Positions 18,704 through 27,918 of a stretch of DNA of 64,000 bases are shown piece by piece. Position 1 is the stretch's first letter. Each line of letters opens with the position of its first letter. The stretch covers positions 1,593,501 through 1,657,500 of the forward strand of contig NZ_CP045875.1 of NCBI RefSeq assembly GCF_009649955.1. Reading direction: 5' to 3'. Made by a program: the position numbers and the translations under genes. This DNA is from Heliorestis convoluta. GTDB lineage: Bacteria; Bacillota; Desulfitobacteriia; Heliobacteriales; Heliobacteriaceae. The notes below the pieces were generated by a model that ran no database searches, had not been told where the DNA came from, and saw only the letters and a program-made list of their open reading frames with translations.

Positions 18704-18790
18704 CCTGACCCCACCACAGAGTATCTATTTCATAATAAAAGGCATTTACCCCATTGAGGTTGATAAATAGACAGAGAGGAATTGTAAACC

Positions 18791-19591
18791 ATGGATTTAA
18801 GTATGCGCCTTGCTCGGTTGGCAGAGCTGGTACCCGCATCGACGGTATTAGCCGATGTAGGAACCGATCATGCCTATTTGCCTGTCTCCCTTGTCAAGTC
18901 TGGGAAAATAGATAGAGCCATTGCTATAGATGTTCATCAAGGTCCAGCAGAGGCCGCTCGGCAACATGTGAAAGCCTTTCACGTGGAAGATAAGATTGAA
19001 GTACGTGTAGGCGATGGCTTAGAACCTCTGCAAGCTGGAGAAGTAGAGACGGTTGTAATTGCTGGCATGGGTGGAGGAACGATTCAGAAAATCCTACAAG
19101 AAGGCGCAAGTGCCGGCAAAGTAGAGACGATAGAGCGAATGGTTTTACAACCCTTAGAAGGAGCAGCTTCTTTACGGAAGTGGCTTCTAGACCAGGGTTG
19201 GGTGATTGTCGAAGAAGATCTTATAGAAGATAACAAGCGAATCTATGAAGTCATCGTTGCTGAGCAGGGTTCAGAAGGTACAACGGAGAAAAAGAATAAA
19301 AACCATGATAGAAATGATAGAGAAGGAAGCAACATAGAGACAAAGAAAGTCATCACTGAAGCGATAGAATGTTTATTAGGACCAAGATTATTAGACAAAA
19401 AACATCCCCTTCTCTTGCCAGTTGTCGAAAAACATATCCAAAAAGAGCAAAATGCATTAGAAGGTATGCAAGCGGGACGAAAGATAGATCAAGAAGCTCT
19501 CGCTGCAAAGGCAAAGAGAATCAAAGAATTAGAAGAGGTGAGAAGATGGCTCTTGCATGCGGAAGAATCATCGAATGGATTGAAAGAATAG
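18791..19591 (+). CDS. trmK: tRNA (adenine(22)-N1)-methyltransferase TrmK
   Basis: SAM-dependent enzyme that makes m1A22 in tRNA. The Rossmann motifs VLADVGTDHAYLPVSL and AIDVHQGPAEAARQHV, the loop VVIAGMGGGTIQKIL, and LQPLEGAASLRKWLLDQGW are typical of the TrmK/YqfN family. The C-terminal third is charged and helical, as in B. subtilis, with an extra Asn/Lys-rich linker at about residues 160-180. It overlaps the following NIF3-like gene by 46 bases, the same pairing as yqfN-yqfO in Bacillus. Confidence 0.93.
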   Translation: MDLSMRLARLAELVPASTVLADVGTDHAYLPVSLVKSGKIDRAIAIDVHQGPAEAARQHVKAFHVEDKIEVRVGDGLEPLQAGEVETVVIAGMGGGTIQKILQEGASAGKVETIERMVLQPLEGAASLRKWLLDQGWVIVEEDLIEDNKRIYEVIVAEQGSEGTTEKKNKNHDRNDREGSNIETKKVITEAIECLLGPRLLDKKHPLLLPVVEKHIQKEQNALEGMQAGRKIDQEALAAKAKRIKELEEVRRWLLHAEESSNGLKE

Positions 19592-20667
19592 CGCCACAAG
19601 CTTTGGCGGAGCATTGGGATCAAGTAGGATTGCAAGTAGGTCATAGTGCAACAGAAGTGAAAAAGGTTTATCTCGCTCTAGATCTTGATGAGGCTGTCCT
19701 CGAACAAGCCCTAGAGAAAGAATGCCAAATGATTGTTTTGCATCATCCCTTTATCTTCAAGCCCTTACACCATTTGCGCTGGGATACACTACAGGGGCGC
19801 TTGATCAAAAAAGTGATCGAAAATAACCTGCAAATCTATGTCGCCCATACCAACCTTGATATTGCGCGAGGCGGCGTTAACGATGTACTCGCAGAAAAGC
19901 TAGGCTTAGAAAATGTGGAGCCCTTGTATGAGAATAAGAAAGAAGAACTTGTAAAAATTGCCTACTTTGTACCTTTAGAAGATGAGAAAAAAGTGCGACA
20001 AGCCATTGGTGATGCCGGTGCTGGTCATATCGGGCAATACAGCCACTGCACGTTTCGAACAGAAGGAACAGGTACTTTTTTGCCCTTACAAGGAGCCAAC
20101 CCCCATATTGGCGCTGTTGGTACGATAGAAGAAGTCAAGGAAATGCGTGTGGAAACGATTGTACCCCAGAAAAAACTAAAAGCAGTCTTGAAAGCTTTGT
20201 TCAAAGCACACCCCTACGAAGAAGTGGCCTATGATATCTATCCACTGCAAAACGAAGGAGAGAAAAATGGTCTCGGACGTATTGGCCTACTGGCCACACC
20301 TCTTGCGATAAAAGACTTTGCAGAAGAAGTGAAGCAAAAGCTAAATCTCACATCGTTACGCTGGGTTGGCCTCGACGTAGAGAGAAAAGTGAAAAAAATA
20401 GCCCTTTGCGGTGGTTCCGGTGGATCGACCATTGGACATGCTCGTTATAGAGGTGCAGACTTACTGCTAACTGGCGATATCAAATATCATGAAGGCCAAG
20501 AAGCATTGGCACTGGGTATCGATCTTTTTGACGCCGGTCATTTTGCCACAGAGAAACCAGCGATGGATCGTTTGGCTCAATATTTACAAGACAAAGCGAA
20601 GGAAGAGAAGCGGAATCTAGAATTTTTTGTACATGAACCCAATCAGGATCCATTGCGATTGTTATGA
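19546..20667 (+). CDS. NIF3-like dinuclear metal centre protein (YqfO type)
   Basis: Cytoplasmic NIF3-family protein of 373 residues, function unsettled although some members are annotated as GTP cyclohydrolase I type 2. The metal-site motifs are visible: EHWDQVGLQVG, VLHHPFIFKPL, VAHTNLDIARGGVNDVLAEKLGL near the N-terminus and LTGDIKYHEGQEALALGIDLFDAGHFATEKPAM near the C-terminus. Between them sits the PII-like insert (about residues 140-240: VKIAYFVPLEDEKKVRQAI ... FKAHPYEEVAYDIYPL) that marks the long subgroup. ATG 19546 follows AGAGGTGAG inside trmK; the longer open frame upstream is trmK in another frame. Confidence 0.9.
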   Translation: MALACGRIIEWIERIAPQALAEHWDQVGLQVGHSATEVKKVYLALDLDEAVLEQALEKECQMIVLHHPFIFKPLHHLRWDTLQGRLIKKVIENNLQIYVAHTNLDIARGGVNDVLAEKLGLENVEPLYENKKEELVKIAYFVPLEDEKKVRQAIGDAGAGHIGQYSHCTFRTEGTGTFLPLQGANPHIGAVGTIEEVKEMRVETIVPQKKLKAVLKALFKAHPYEEVAYDIYPLQNEGEKNGLGRIGLLATPLAIKDFAEEVKQKLNLTSLRWVGLDVERKVKKIALCGGSGGSTIGHARYRGADLLLTGDIKYHEGQEALALGIDLFDAGHFATEKPAMDRLAQYLQDKAKEEKRNLEFFVHEPNQDPLRLL

Positions 20668-20689
20668 TTTTTGGAAAGAGGTGGAACTT

Positions 20690-21301
20690 ATGCGCTATGG
20701 TATCATCTCTGATATTCATGGGAACGTCAATGCTTTGAAAAATGCTCTGAATCTGTTACGAGATGTTGATCAGATTGTCTTTCTTGGTGATGTACCCAAT
20801 CATCGCAATGGCAAAGGTTTTCAAGAAACATTAGAGATTCTTCACAGAGAAAACGTAAAGGCTGTTCGTGGCAATTGTGATGCTTACGTTCTTTCACAGT
20901 ATCGTTCCGGTGAAATCGATGAAAGCTTATGGAATTTTTATGCTTCATGGCCTATTGAAGACAGGAAAGACAATGAAATCTTATGGGTCCATGGCGGTCC
21001 TCGTGATCCACTTGGTGAGAGAATTGTTGATGAAGAAAGAGCATGGAAAAACTTCCATGCTCAAGATTTTCGAATATGCTTTCACGGACATCAACATACA
21101 GTAACTTGCTTTGAATATGAACAAGGAGATGTTCGCTCCATCTCCTTACAGGAAGGCGTCGCCTTCTACCTGCATGACCACTGTCGTTATATTGTTGGAG
21201 TGGGCTCTGTTGGAGATCCTCGAGACAGCAGTCGAGGAAGTCTTGTACTCTATAATCAATCTACCTCAGAAATTGTAGTGAAACGCCTTCCTATAGACTA
21301 A
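20690..21301 (+). CDS. Calcineurin-like metallophosphoesterase (YfcE/MJ0936 type)
   Basis: Protein of 203 residues. The five metallophosphoesterase motifs are ordered as expected: GIISDIHGNVNAL, IVFLGDVPNH, VRGNCDAYV, ILWVHGGPRDP, and FHGHQHTVTCFEY, followed by NVGSVGDPR-like VGVGSVGDPRDSSRGS. This composes a dimetal phosphodiesterase site. ATG 20690 is chosen because AGAGGTGG precedes it; an in-frame ATG at 20627 lies inside the previous gene. The natural substrate is unknown. It converges on the next gene with only 15 bases between. Confidence 0.88.
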   Translation: MRYGIISDIHGNVNALKNALNLLRDVDQIVFLGDVPNHRNGKGFQETLEILHRENVKAVRGNCDAYVLSQYRSGEIDESLWNFYASWPIEDRKDNEILWVHGGPRDPLGERIVDEERAWKNFHAQDFRICFHGHQHTVTCFEYEQGDVRSISLQEGVAFYLHDHCRYIVGVGSVGDPRDSSRGSLVLYNQSTSEIVVKRLPID

Positions 21302-21316
21302 CGTAGCGGAAAACTT

Positions 21317-22036
21317 TTATGACTCTAGCTTATTACTTGCTCTATTTACCTTTTGATACCCTTTCTTTTTGAACAAATTGCTTAATAAGGGTGTAAGAAG
21401 AAGTAGCAAGAGTACCCAAAGACCAAAGTAGACAAGGTACTGCCAGAGGGACAAAGAGCGATAGCCAAGGAAGGTATAAAAGGCAATGGCCGGTGTCTGC
21501 CCTAAGGCAGTACCCCAGGCAAAGGACCACCAAGTAAGGCGTGATAAGCCAAAGGCGTAAGAAGTGAAGTCAAAAGGCATAAAGGGCAAAAGTCTGGTAA
21601 AAAGGACTGCCATAGAGCCATAGGTTGCTAAAAAGGTGTCGATCTTACCCAAAAAGCCATCTTGCACGAATTGAGCGACAAAAGGACGACCCAATTGACG
21701 AGCTATCCAGAAGCAGAAAAGGGCACTCGCTAGGGAACTGAACCAGGAAAGAAAAAAGCCTAGCCACTTTCCAAAAATGGCTCCATTGACGATAAAGATC
21801 AGGATAGACGGAATGGGCGAGACAAAAGCCTGAAAAATCATGAGCAGAAAAGAGATAATGGGAGCGGCCATACCAAAAGAAAGTACATAATCTCGTAAGC
21901 CTGAGAAATTGCCTGTAACCATGAGTTCTGTCGCTAAAAATAGATTTTGACGTAGAACCGGTATAATCGCAAAAGCAATGATAACAACGAGTAGGAGAAT
22001 CCAAGGTAGGTAGGATAGCTTAAAAGGAATCTTCAA
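21317..22036 (-). CDS. TVP38/TMEM64-family membrane protein
   Basis: Integral membrane protein of 239 residues with five or six helices. The family core is visible in the middle: SPIPSILIFIVNGAIFGKWLGFFLSWFSSLASALFCFWIARQLGRPFV, followed by TRLLPFMPFDFTSYAFGLSRLTWWSFAWGTALGQTPAIAFYTFLG. Members belong to the DedA/VTT superfamily, linked to lipid scrambling and envelope homeostasis. TTG at 22036 follows AAGGAGG. It is divergent from mobA, with starts only 24-45 bases apart. Confidence 0.88.
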   Translation of the reverse strand: MKIPFKLSYLPWILLLVVIIAFAIIPVLRQNLFLATELMVTGNFSGLRDYVLSFGMAAPIISFLLMIFQAFVSPIPSILIFIVNGAIFGKWLGFFLSWFSSLASALFCFWIARQLGRPFVAQFVQDGFLGKIDTFLATYGSMAVLFTRLLPFMPFDFTSYAFGLSRLTWWSFAWGTALGQTPAIAFYTFLGYRSLSLWQYLVYFGLWVLLLLLLTPLLSNLFKKKGYQKVNRASNKLES

Positions 22037-22081
22037 GACAAACCTCCTTGCTTCGCTCCTATGAAAAAAGGAATGGGATCA

Positions 22082-22675
22082 ATGGAAGCAGCAGCCACCA
22101 TTTTAGCAGGTGGACAGAATGTACGGATGGGAAAGAACAAATCTCTTTTACCAATTGGGGAAAAATTACTAATTGACCTTATTATAGAACAACTTCAGTC
22201 GGTTGTGCAAGAAATCATTATCGTCACCAATGAGCCAGAACTATATAGAGACCAGAATGTAATCTTTACAAAAGATCGACTTTCTTATAGAGGCCCTCTT
22301 TGTGGGATACACGCTGCCTTACTTCAATCAACCTATCAATATAATTTTATCGTTGCTTGCGATATGCCTTTTATTCAAGCACAGTCTATTAGAGAGCTTT
22401 TGGAGTTATCACCAGGCTATGATGTGGTTGTACCGAAGATAGGGAAGCACTTGCAACCGCTGTACGCCGTCTACTCAAAGAACTGTTTACCAGCTATCGA
22501 AAAGTCTCTTCAGCGTGGTGAAAGAAAAGTTGTAGCTTTTTATGATCAAGTTCGGGTTCGCTATGTGGAAGAAGAGATCATCAATCAATGGGGCTCTTTA
22601 GAACAACTATTTTTCAATGTGAATACACCAGATGACTACGCCAAGGCGAAGGAAAAAATTAAAGAGGGCACTTGA
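22082..22675 (+). CDS. mobA: Molybdenum cofactor guanylyltransferase
   Basis: Adds GMP to molybdopterin to form the bis-MGD cofactor. The GTP-binding motif LAGGQNVRMGKNKSLLPIG lies at the N-terminus, and RGPLCGIHAALLQS and VACDMPFIQ (metal and nucleotide binding) follow. The length is about 197 residues. ATG 22082 is preferred because AAGGA lies about ten bases upstream; ATG 22061 would add seven residues and lacks a ribosome-binding site. It forms a set with fdhD and mobB. Confidence 0.92.
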   Translation: MEAAATILAGGQNVRMGKNKSLLPIGEKLLIDLIIEQLQSVVQEIIIVTNEPELYRDQNVIFTKDRLSYRGPLCGIHAALLQSTYQYNFIVACDMPFIQAQSIRELLELSPGYDVVVPKIGKHLQPLYAVYSKNCLPAIEKSLQRGERKVVAFYDQVRVRYVEEEIINQWGSLEQLFFNVNTPDDYAKAKEKIKEGT

Positions 22676-22678
22676 ATC

Positions 22679-23470
22679 ATGAATAAAAGAACCAAAGCTT
22701 GGCCGATCCAGCGTCTCTATGAAGGAGGCCAAAGAGAAGAATTGTTAGAAGACCAATTGGTCGTAGAATGGCCCCTAACCATTTATCTCAATGGGCAAGA
22801 AGTGGTTACGCTGCTTACGACACCAGAGTATGAAGAGCATCTAGCCATCGGTTTTTTGGCGGCTGAAGGCTTTATCCGAAAAGCGGATGACATTGAGATG
22901 GTTCGCTCTGATGCAGAGAAAGGCCAGGTCTTTGTAGAAGCAAAAGCTGGACAAGTGGCTGAAAAAACTTTCATGAAACGTTTTATCACAACAGGTTGCG
23001 GCAAGGGGACTTCTTTTTATCATCTCGATGATGTGCAGCGCAGCAAAAAAATCGCCAACTCTTCAATGAAGGTAAAAGCAGAAACCGTCCTAGAGTTGAT
23101 GAAAAAAATGCAAACTTTATCAGAACTATATCAACAGACCGGTGGCGTTCACTCCGCAGCCCTTTGTAATAAGCAAGAGATATCTATCTATCGAGAAGAT
23201 GTAGGACGACACAATGCTGTTGATAAGATCATAGGCCAATGCTTTATCAATCAAGAATCGCTTCATGATAAACTTCTCCTTACATCAGGTCGAATTTCTT
23301 CAGAAATACTAACCAAAGTAGCTAAAATGTCCATCCCCATACTTGTGTCTCGTTCTGCACCAACCGACTTAGCGGCGTCCTATGCTGAACAACTGGGCAT
23401 TACTTTAATTGGCTTTGCCCGAGGACAACGAATGAACATTTATAGCCATCGTGATCGCATCCTAGTTTGA
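22679..23470 (+). CDS. fdhD: Formate dehydrogenase accessory sulfurtransferase FdhD
   Basis: Transfers sulfur from the IscS desulfurase to bis-MGD in formate dehydrogenase. Conserved segments seen are the N-terminal LVVEWPLTIYLNGQEVVTLLTTPEYEEHLAIGFLAAEGFI, the substrate loop with one Cys in TTGCGKGTSF (many relatives carry a CxxC there), and REDVGRHNAVDKIIG, TSGRISSEILTKVAKM and RSAPTDLAASYAEQLGITLIGFARGQRMNIYS. It has 263 residues, a normal length. It follows mobA by three bases. No formate dehydrogenase catalytic gene is in the window. Confidence 0.95.
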   Translation: MNKRTKAWPIQRLYEGGQREELLEDQLVVEWPLTIYLNGQEVVTLLTTPEYEEHLAIGFLAAEGFIRKADDIEMVRSDAEKGQVFVEAKAGQVAEKTFMKRFITTGCGKGTSFYHLDDVQRSKKIANSSMKVKAETVLELMKKMQTLSELYQQTGGVHSAALCNKQEISIYREDVGRHNAVDKIIGQCFINQESLHDKLLLTSGRISSEILTKVAKMSIPILVSRSAPTDLAASYAEQLGITLIGFARGQRMNIYSHRDRILV

Positions 23471-23532
23471 GTGTTCTCTATAACCGATCTAACCGATGAA
23501 CCAATGACTATCTCAATGTGAGAAGGGTGAAA

Positions 23533-24042
23533 ATGAAAAAAATACCGATCCTATCAGTGGTGGGAACGTCTAACTCTGGCAAAACGACATTAATAGAAAA
23601 AGTGATTCAAGATTTAAAACGAAAAGGCTACCGCATCGCCATTATCAAGCATAGTCACAAAGACTTTGAGATAGATCGACCTGGTAAAGACACCTATCGC
23701 CATGGACAAGCTGGGGCCGACATCGTTGTCTTATCGTCGCCTTACAAAGTGGCTATCATGGAGACAGTGCAGGAAGAAAGGGATCTCGAAAAAATAGTTC
23801 AAAGCATCACAGAAGTAGACTTGATTTTGACAGAAGGGTACAAAAAGGGTAATCAGAAAAAGATAGAAGTGCATCGTGCTTGCCTAGGAAGAGGAATCAT
23901 TACACCTATGGAAGAGTTACTAGCGGTTGCTTCTGACGACTCTCTTGACTTGACTGTGCCGCTACTCCATATCGATGATATTGAGGGAATTACGCAGATA
24001 ATTGAGCAGTTTATAAATGAAAAACAACAAAAAAGTTGTTGA
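23533..24042 (+). CDS. mobB: Molybdopterin-guanine dinucleotide biosynthesis adapter MobB
   Basis: GTP-binding P-loop protein that assists MobA. Walker A is VVGTSNSGKTTLIEKVI near the N-terminus, followed by IAIIKHSHKDFEIDRPGKDTYRHGQAGAD and DLILTEGYKKGNQKKIEVHR, all diagnostic. ATG at 23533 follows AAGGGTG; GTG 23518 upstream is less likely. It completes a mobA-fdhD-mobB group that ends in a terminator. Confidence 0.94.
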   Translation: MKKIPILSVVGTSNSGKTTLIEKVIQDLKRKGYRIAIIKHSHKDFEIDRPGKDTYRHGQAGADIVVLSSPYKVAIMETVQEERDLEKIVQSITEVDLILTEGYKKGNQKKIEVHRACLGRGIITPMEELLAVASDDSLDLTVPLLHIDDIEGITQIIEQFINEKQQKSC

Positions 24043-24046
24043 AGCC

Positions 24047-24090
24047 TTGAGCAACCTTTGTTTTTTACAGAAAGGTTGCTCAATCTTTTT
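24047..24090 (+). terminator. Terminator after mobB
   Basis: A perfect 13-bp stem (24047-24059 with 24071-24083) is followed by TCTTTTT. Confidence 0.92.
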
Positions 24091-24477
24091 AAATAAAAGT
24101 GGAAAATTCTTTTATGACTTTAATCCTTGAATTCGCTTTTCAATTCCAATAAAATATCAGTTATAGTGAAAAATCATTCAAGCGCTAGAGGGTCTTTTTT
24201 GTGAACTATCTGTTTTAGCAAAAATCATGCATCTAAGAAGGAATTATAAGTAAGGAAGCGAATAGAAGTCCTTGTGACAATAAGGAGAAATAAGACAACT
24301 TGTTTTAATATATATATATAAATAGAGTTGCATCTTGGCTTGTGAGAATTTACGCATTTCAAGATTTCTTTTTACTTCCACAGACTTCTATAGGTTTTTT
24401 ATAAAACAGAATTATGGCCATTGATCATACTCTAGAATCTCTACGACTGATAATGCATGGAGGAGGTCGAGTCTACG
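24091..24477 (+). promoter_or_regulatory. Long AT-rich regulatory region upstream of the hdr-flx operon
   Basis: No gene is apparent in these 387 bases. A good sigma-A-like promoter is at TTGAAT 24127-24132 and TAAAAT 24150-24155, 17 bases apart, which would give a leader of about 310 bases. TTGTGA occurs three times at fairly even intervals (24200, 24272, 24340); this is the half-site of Rex and Crp/Fnr-type operators, but no full palindrome is present. An alternating AT run lies near 24308-24322. Confidence 0.4.
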
Positions 24478-25050
24478 ATGGGATCGATTGAAATGTCCAA
24501 AACAGTACCAGAGAGCGATGACTTTCGAGCTCTTTTGAAAGATCAATATGACGCCGATGTTTCTCTTTGTTATCAATGTGGGAAATGCTCTGCCGGCTGT
24601 CCTGCTGCTTTTGCCATGGAGAACACAGTGCGGCAAATCATACGTATGGTTCAAGTAGGCCTAATCCAAGAAGCTTTAAGTACCTATAGCATATGGGTAT
24701 GTGCTTCCTGTGAGACTTGTTCTACACGCTGCCCTCGCCACGTAGAACCAGCAAAAGTGATGGAATCCTTACGCATTGAAGCGAAGAAAGCAGGCCTTGT
24801 TGCTGATAAAAGAGCCGATCTATTTAATGATCTATTCTTACAATCTGTATCCAGCCACGGTCGTCTCCATGAAGTGGGCCTCATTATGCGCTACAATATT
24901 TTATCAGGTCAATGGTTTAAAGATGCAGAACTAGCGCCTTCCATGATGTTGCAAGGAAAACTAAAGATTTTACCAGAATCGATTAAGAATAAAGAAGCAG
25001 TAGCCAAAATATTCGAGAATGTGCAAAAGAAAAGAGGTGGCAAAAAGTGA
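24478..25050 (+). CDS. hdrC: Heterodisulfide reductase subunit C-like iron-sulfur protein
   Basis: Electron-transfer subunit with two [4Fe-4S] clusters. The two motifs are CYQCGKCSAGCP at about residues 31-42 and CASCETCSTRCPR at about 76-88. The remainder is helical, as in HdrC. ATG 24478 follows GGAGGAGG. The stop overlaps the hdrB start by four bases. It heads a seven-gene cluster. Confidence 0.92.
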   Translation: MGSIEMSKTVPESDDFRALLKDQYDADVSLCYQCGKCSAGCPAAFAMENTVRQIIRMVQVGLIQEALSTYSIWVCASCETCSTRCPRHVEPAKVMESLRIEAKKAGLVADKRADLFNDLFLQSVSSHGRLHEVGLIMRYNILSGQWFKDAELAPSMMLQGKLKILPESIKNKEAVAKIFENVQKKRGGKK

Positions 25051-25922
25051 AGTATGGTTTCTATCCTGGCTGCTCCCTTCACGGAACAGGCCTTGAATAT
25101 GGACTATCCACCCATGCCGTTGCCAAAAAAATAGGGCTCAACCTTGTAGAGATTCCAGATTGGAACTGCTGTGGTGCCTCTTCTGCACACAATCGAGATC
25201 CTCTCTTAGCACAAGCCTTGCCAGCGCGTAACCTGGCGCTGGCAGAACAATATGGTCTCAATGATGTGGTGATTTCATGTGCTGCTTGTTATCAACGTTT
25301 AAAAATTGCAGAGCTAGCAACACAAGATAAAAAAGCTCGTGTGGAAATCGAAGAAGTTATAGAAATGAAGCTAAAAGGACAAGCGAAAGCACGCTCCATC
25401 CTTGAGGTTTTTGCCAATGATATTTCTTTAGAAAAAATTCAATCTCACGTTGTAAAGCCTCTACAAGGACTTAAAGTCGCTTGCTATTATGGCTGTCTCT
25501 TTGTAAAGCCGCCTGAAGTAGCCATTGACAGTTCTGAAAATCCTCTCATGATGGATGAAATCATTAAAACTTTAGGCGGAACACCGGTAGACTGGGCCTA
25601 CAAAACAGAATGCTGTGGCGGCTCTTTATCAATTACACGGACGCAAGCGGCTGTTGAAATGACAGCACAGGTCTTACGCTATGCCAAGCTTGCTGGAGCA
25701 GACTGTATTGCTACGCCTTGTCCGCTCTGCACTTCTAACTTAGATATGCGGCAAAAAGCAGCGGAGAAAGCCTTAGGTATCTCCTTCAATTTGCCAATTT
25801 ACTATTTTACAGAACTGATGGGAACTGCTTTTGGCCTTGCTCCGAGTGAGCTTGGGCTTGATAAGCACTTCGTAGAAGCCAAGTCTCTGCTTCAAAATCT
25901 AAGCGCCACAGAGGCTCAATGA
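25047..25922 (+). CDS. hdrB: Heterodisulfide reductase subunit B-like protein
   Basis: Catalytic-type subunit carrying two cysteine-rich CCG domains that in methanogen HdrB bind two noncubane [4Fe-4S] clusters. The first domain shows YPGCSLHG, DWNCCGASSAHN and SCAACYQRLK; the second shows YYGCLFVKPP, KTECCGGSLS and TPCPLCTSNLDMRQ. The protein has 291 residues. GTG 25047 overlaps hdrC. Outside methanogens the disulfide substrate of HdrB homologues is uncertain; in sulfate reducers DsrC has been proposed. I see no dsrC here. Confidence 0.92.
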   Translation: MKYGFYPGCSLHGTGLEYGLSTHAVAKKIGLNLVEIPDWNCCGASSAHNRDPLLAQALPARNLALAEQYGLNDVVISCAACYQRLKIAELATQDKKARVEIEEVIEMKLKGQAKARSILEVFANDISLEKIQSHVVKPLQGLKVACYYGCLFVKPPEVAIDSSENPLMMDEIIKTLGGTPVDWAYKTECCGGSLSITRTQAAVEMTAQVLRYAKLAGADCIATPCPLCTSNLDMRQKAAEKALGISFNLPIYYFTELMGTAFGLAPSELGLDKHFVEAKSLLQNLSATEAQ

Positions 25923-25935
25923 GGAGGGAAATGGC

Positions 25936-27918
25936 GTGAAACGAATTGGCGTTTTTGTCTGTCATTGTGGTACAAACATTGCTAACACCGTGCATTGTGA
26001 CCAAGTTGCTGAGATGGCCAAAAGCTATCCCGGGGTGGTCTATGCCTGTGAAAATAAATATATGTGTTCAGAACCGGGTCAAATGATGATTCAAGAAGCT
26101 GTTAGAGAACAGAATCTTGATGGGTATGTTGTAGCCGCCTGTTCTCCCCGCATGCATGAGAACACCTTTCGCAAGTGTGCAGAGCGTGCTGGCCTTAACG
26201 CTTACATGAGTGAACAAGTGAACATTCGAGAGCAATGCTCTTGGGTACACGCTGATAAAGAAAAAGGAACAGAAAAAGCCATTGATCTCGTTCGAATGGC
26301 TGTGGCCAAAGCGGTTAGAAATCAGCCTCTTTCGACAAGCACAATTCCTGTTACAAAGCGTGCCCTTGTTATTGGGGCGGGCATTGCAGGAATTCAAGCA
26401 GCCCTTGATATTGCGGACAATGGTTTTCAAGTGACTTTGCTAGATAGAGAGCACTCCATTGGTGGGCGGATGGCTCAAGTTGATAAAACTTTTCCAACCT
26501 TAGATTGTTCGGCCTGTATTCTAACACCGAAGATGGTGGAAGCAGCGCAACACCCTAACATTGAGATGGCCACCTATACTGAAGTAGAATCGGTAGATGG
26601 TTTTGTTGGGAACTTTGATGTCACATTGCGTAAAAAGGCAGCTTATGTAGACTTTCATCTCTGTACAGGTTGTGGACTTTGCCAGGAAAAGTGCCCGAAA
26701 AAAGTATCTTCCGAATTTGAAATGGATTTAGGGCCTCGCAAAGCTGTATATGTGCCTTTTCCACAAGCCGTACCGAACAAGCCTGTCATTGATGCGAATC
26801 ACTGTCGTTATTTGTTAGATGGCAAGTGTGGAGTCTGCAAAAAGATTTGCCCAACAGGAGCCATTGATTATGAGCAAAAAGACGAAGTAATTGTAGAGCG
26901 CTTTGGCACGATTGTAGTTGCTACAGGTTTTGAACAGTTTGATATATCAAAATATGAAGAATACGGTGCCGGACGTTACCCCGATGTCATTACGGGCCTC
27001 CATCTTGAACGATTGATGAATGCCTCGGGGCCAACAGCTGGTAAGATCAAAAGGCCTTCAGATGGCAAAATTCCAGAAAAAATTGTCTTTGTCAAATGTG
27101 TAGGTTCTCGAGATGAAGCGAAAGACCGGCCTTACTGCTCTAAGGCTTGTTGCATGTATGTAGCCAAGCATGCTACGTTGATTAAAGAAAAGTTGCCTCA
27201 GTCCAAATCCTACGTCTTCTATATGGATGTACGGACAGGCGGGAAAAATTACGAAGAGTTCTACAAGCGTACGCAAGAACAATATGATGGACAGTATATT
27301 CGCGGTCGAGTCTCTAAAATATTCCAAGTCGGCGATAAACTGATAGTCCGTGGAGAAGATTCTCTCGTCGGTCGCCCGATTGAAATAGAAGCCGATCTGG
27401 TCGTTTTAGCAGCCGGTATGGAACCACAAAAAGATGCCAAAGACATGGCGCGCCGTCTAGGGATCTCTTATGATCAGCACGGTTGGTATTCAGAAGCCCA
27501 TCCCAAATTGCAGCCGATTGAAACACACACAGCAGGTATTTATCTTGCTGGTACTTGCCAAGGGCCGAAAGATATTCCAGAATCAGTCGCCCAAGCCTCG
27601 GCAGCCGCTGTAAAAGCAACAGGCCTTCTGTCCAAAGGAGAGTTGACCTCAGAAGCAATGACAGCGGAATGTAATGAAGCCGTCTGTGCAGGCTGTGGCT
27701 TGTGCATGTCTATATGTCCCTATAAAGCCATCGATGGCAAAAAGATTACAGAACGAGTTCATGGCCAGATGAAAGAACGGGAAGTTGCCCATGTTAACGC
27801 AGGTCTCTGCCAAGGTTGCGGCGCTTGTACCGTGAACTGTCCCTCTAGCGCTATGAACATTAAAGGATTTACGAACGAACAAATATTGGCGGAGGTGGAT
27901 GCTCTGTGTCAACGATAG
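25936..27918 (+). CDS. hdrA: Heterodisulfide reductase subunit A-like flavoprotein
   Basis: FAD- and multi-FeS subunit that performs flavin-based electron bifurcation in Hdr complexes. Seen in order: an N-terminal Cys domain (VCHCGTNIANTVHC, residues 9-21); an FAD Rossmann motif VIGAGIAGIQAALDIA at about 145; ferredoxin motifs CTGCGLCQEKCP at about 239 and CRYLLDGKCGVCKKICP at about 290; the segment KCVGSRD followed by CSKACCMYVAKHA; and C-terminal motifs CAGCGLCMSICP and CQGCGACTVNCP at about 585 and 625. Length is 660 residues. GTG 25936 follows GAGGAGGG. The stop overlaps the next gene by 13 bases. Confidence 0.94.
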   Translation: MKRIGVFVCHCGTNIANTVHCDQVAEMAKSYPGVVYACENKYMCSEPGQMMIQEAVREQNLDGYVVAACSPRMHENTFRKCAERAGLNAYMSEQVNIREQCSWVHADKEKGTEKAIDLVRMAVAKAVRNQPLSTSTIPVTKRALVIGAGIAGIQAALDIADNGFQVTLLDREHSIGGRMAQVDKTFPTLDCSACILTPKMVEAAQHPNIEMATYTEVESVDGFVGNFDVTLRKKAAYVDFHLCTGCGLCQEKCPKKVSSEFEMDLGPRKAVYVPFPQAVPNKPVIDANHCRYLLDGKCGVCKKICPTGAIDYEQKDEVIVERFGTIVVATGFEQFDISKYEEYGAGRYPDVITGLHLERLMNASGPTAGKIKRPSDGKIPEKIVFVKCVGSRDEAKDRPYCSKACCMYVAKHATLIKEKLPQSKSYVFYMDVRTGGKNYEEFYKRTQEQYDGQYIRGRVSKIFQVGDKLIVRGEDSLVGRPIEIEADLVVLAAGMEPQKDAKDMARRLGISYDQHGWYSEAHPKLQPIETHTAGIYLAGTCQGPKDIPESVAQASAAAVKATGLLSKGELTSEAMTAECNEAVCAGCGLCMSICPYKAIDGKKITERVHGQMKEREVAHVNAGLCQGCGACTVNCPSSAMNIKGFTNEQILAEVDALCQR

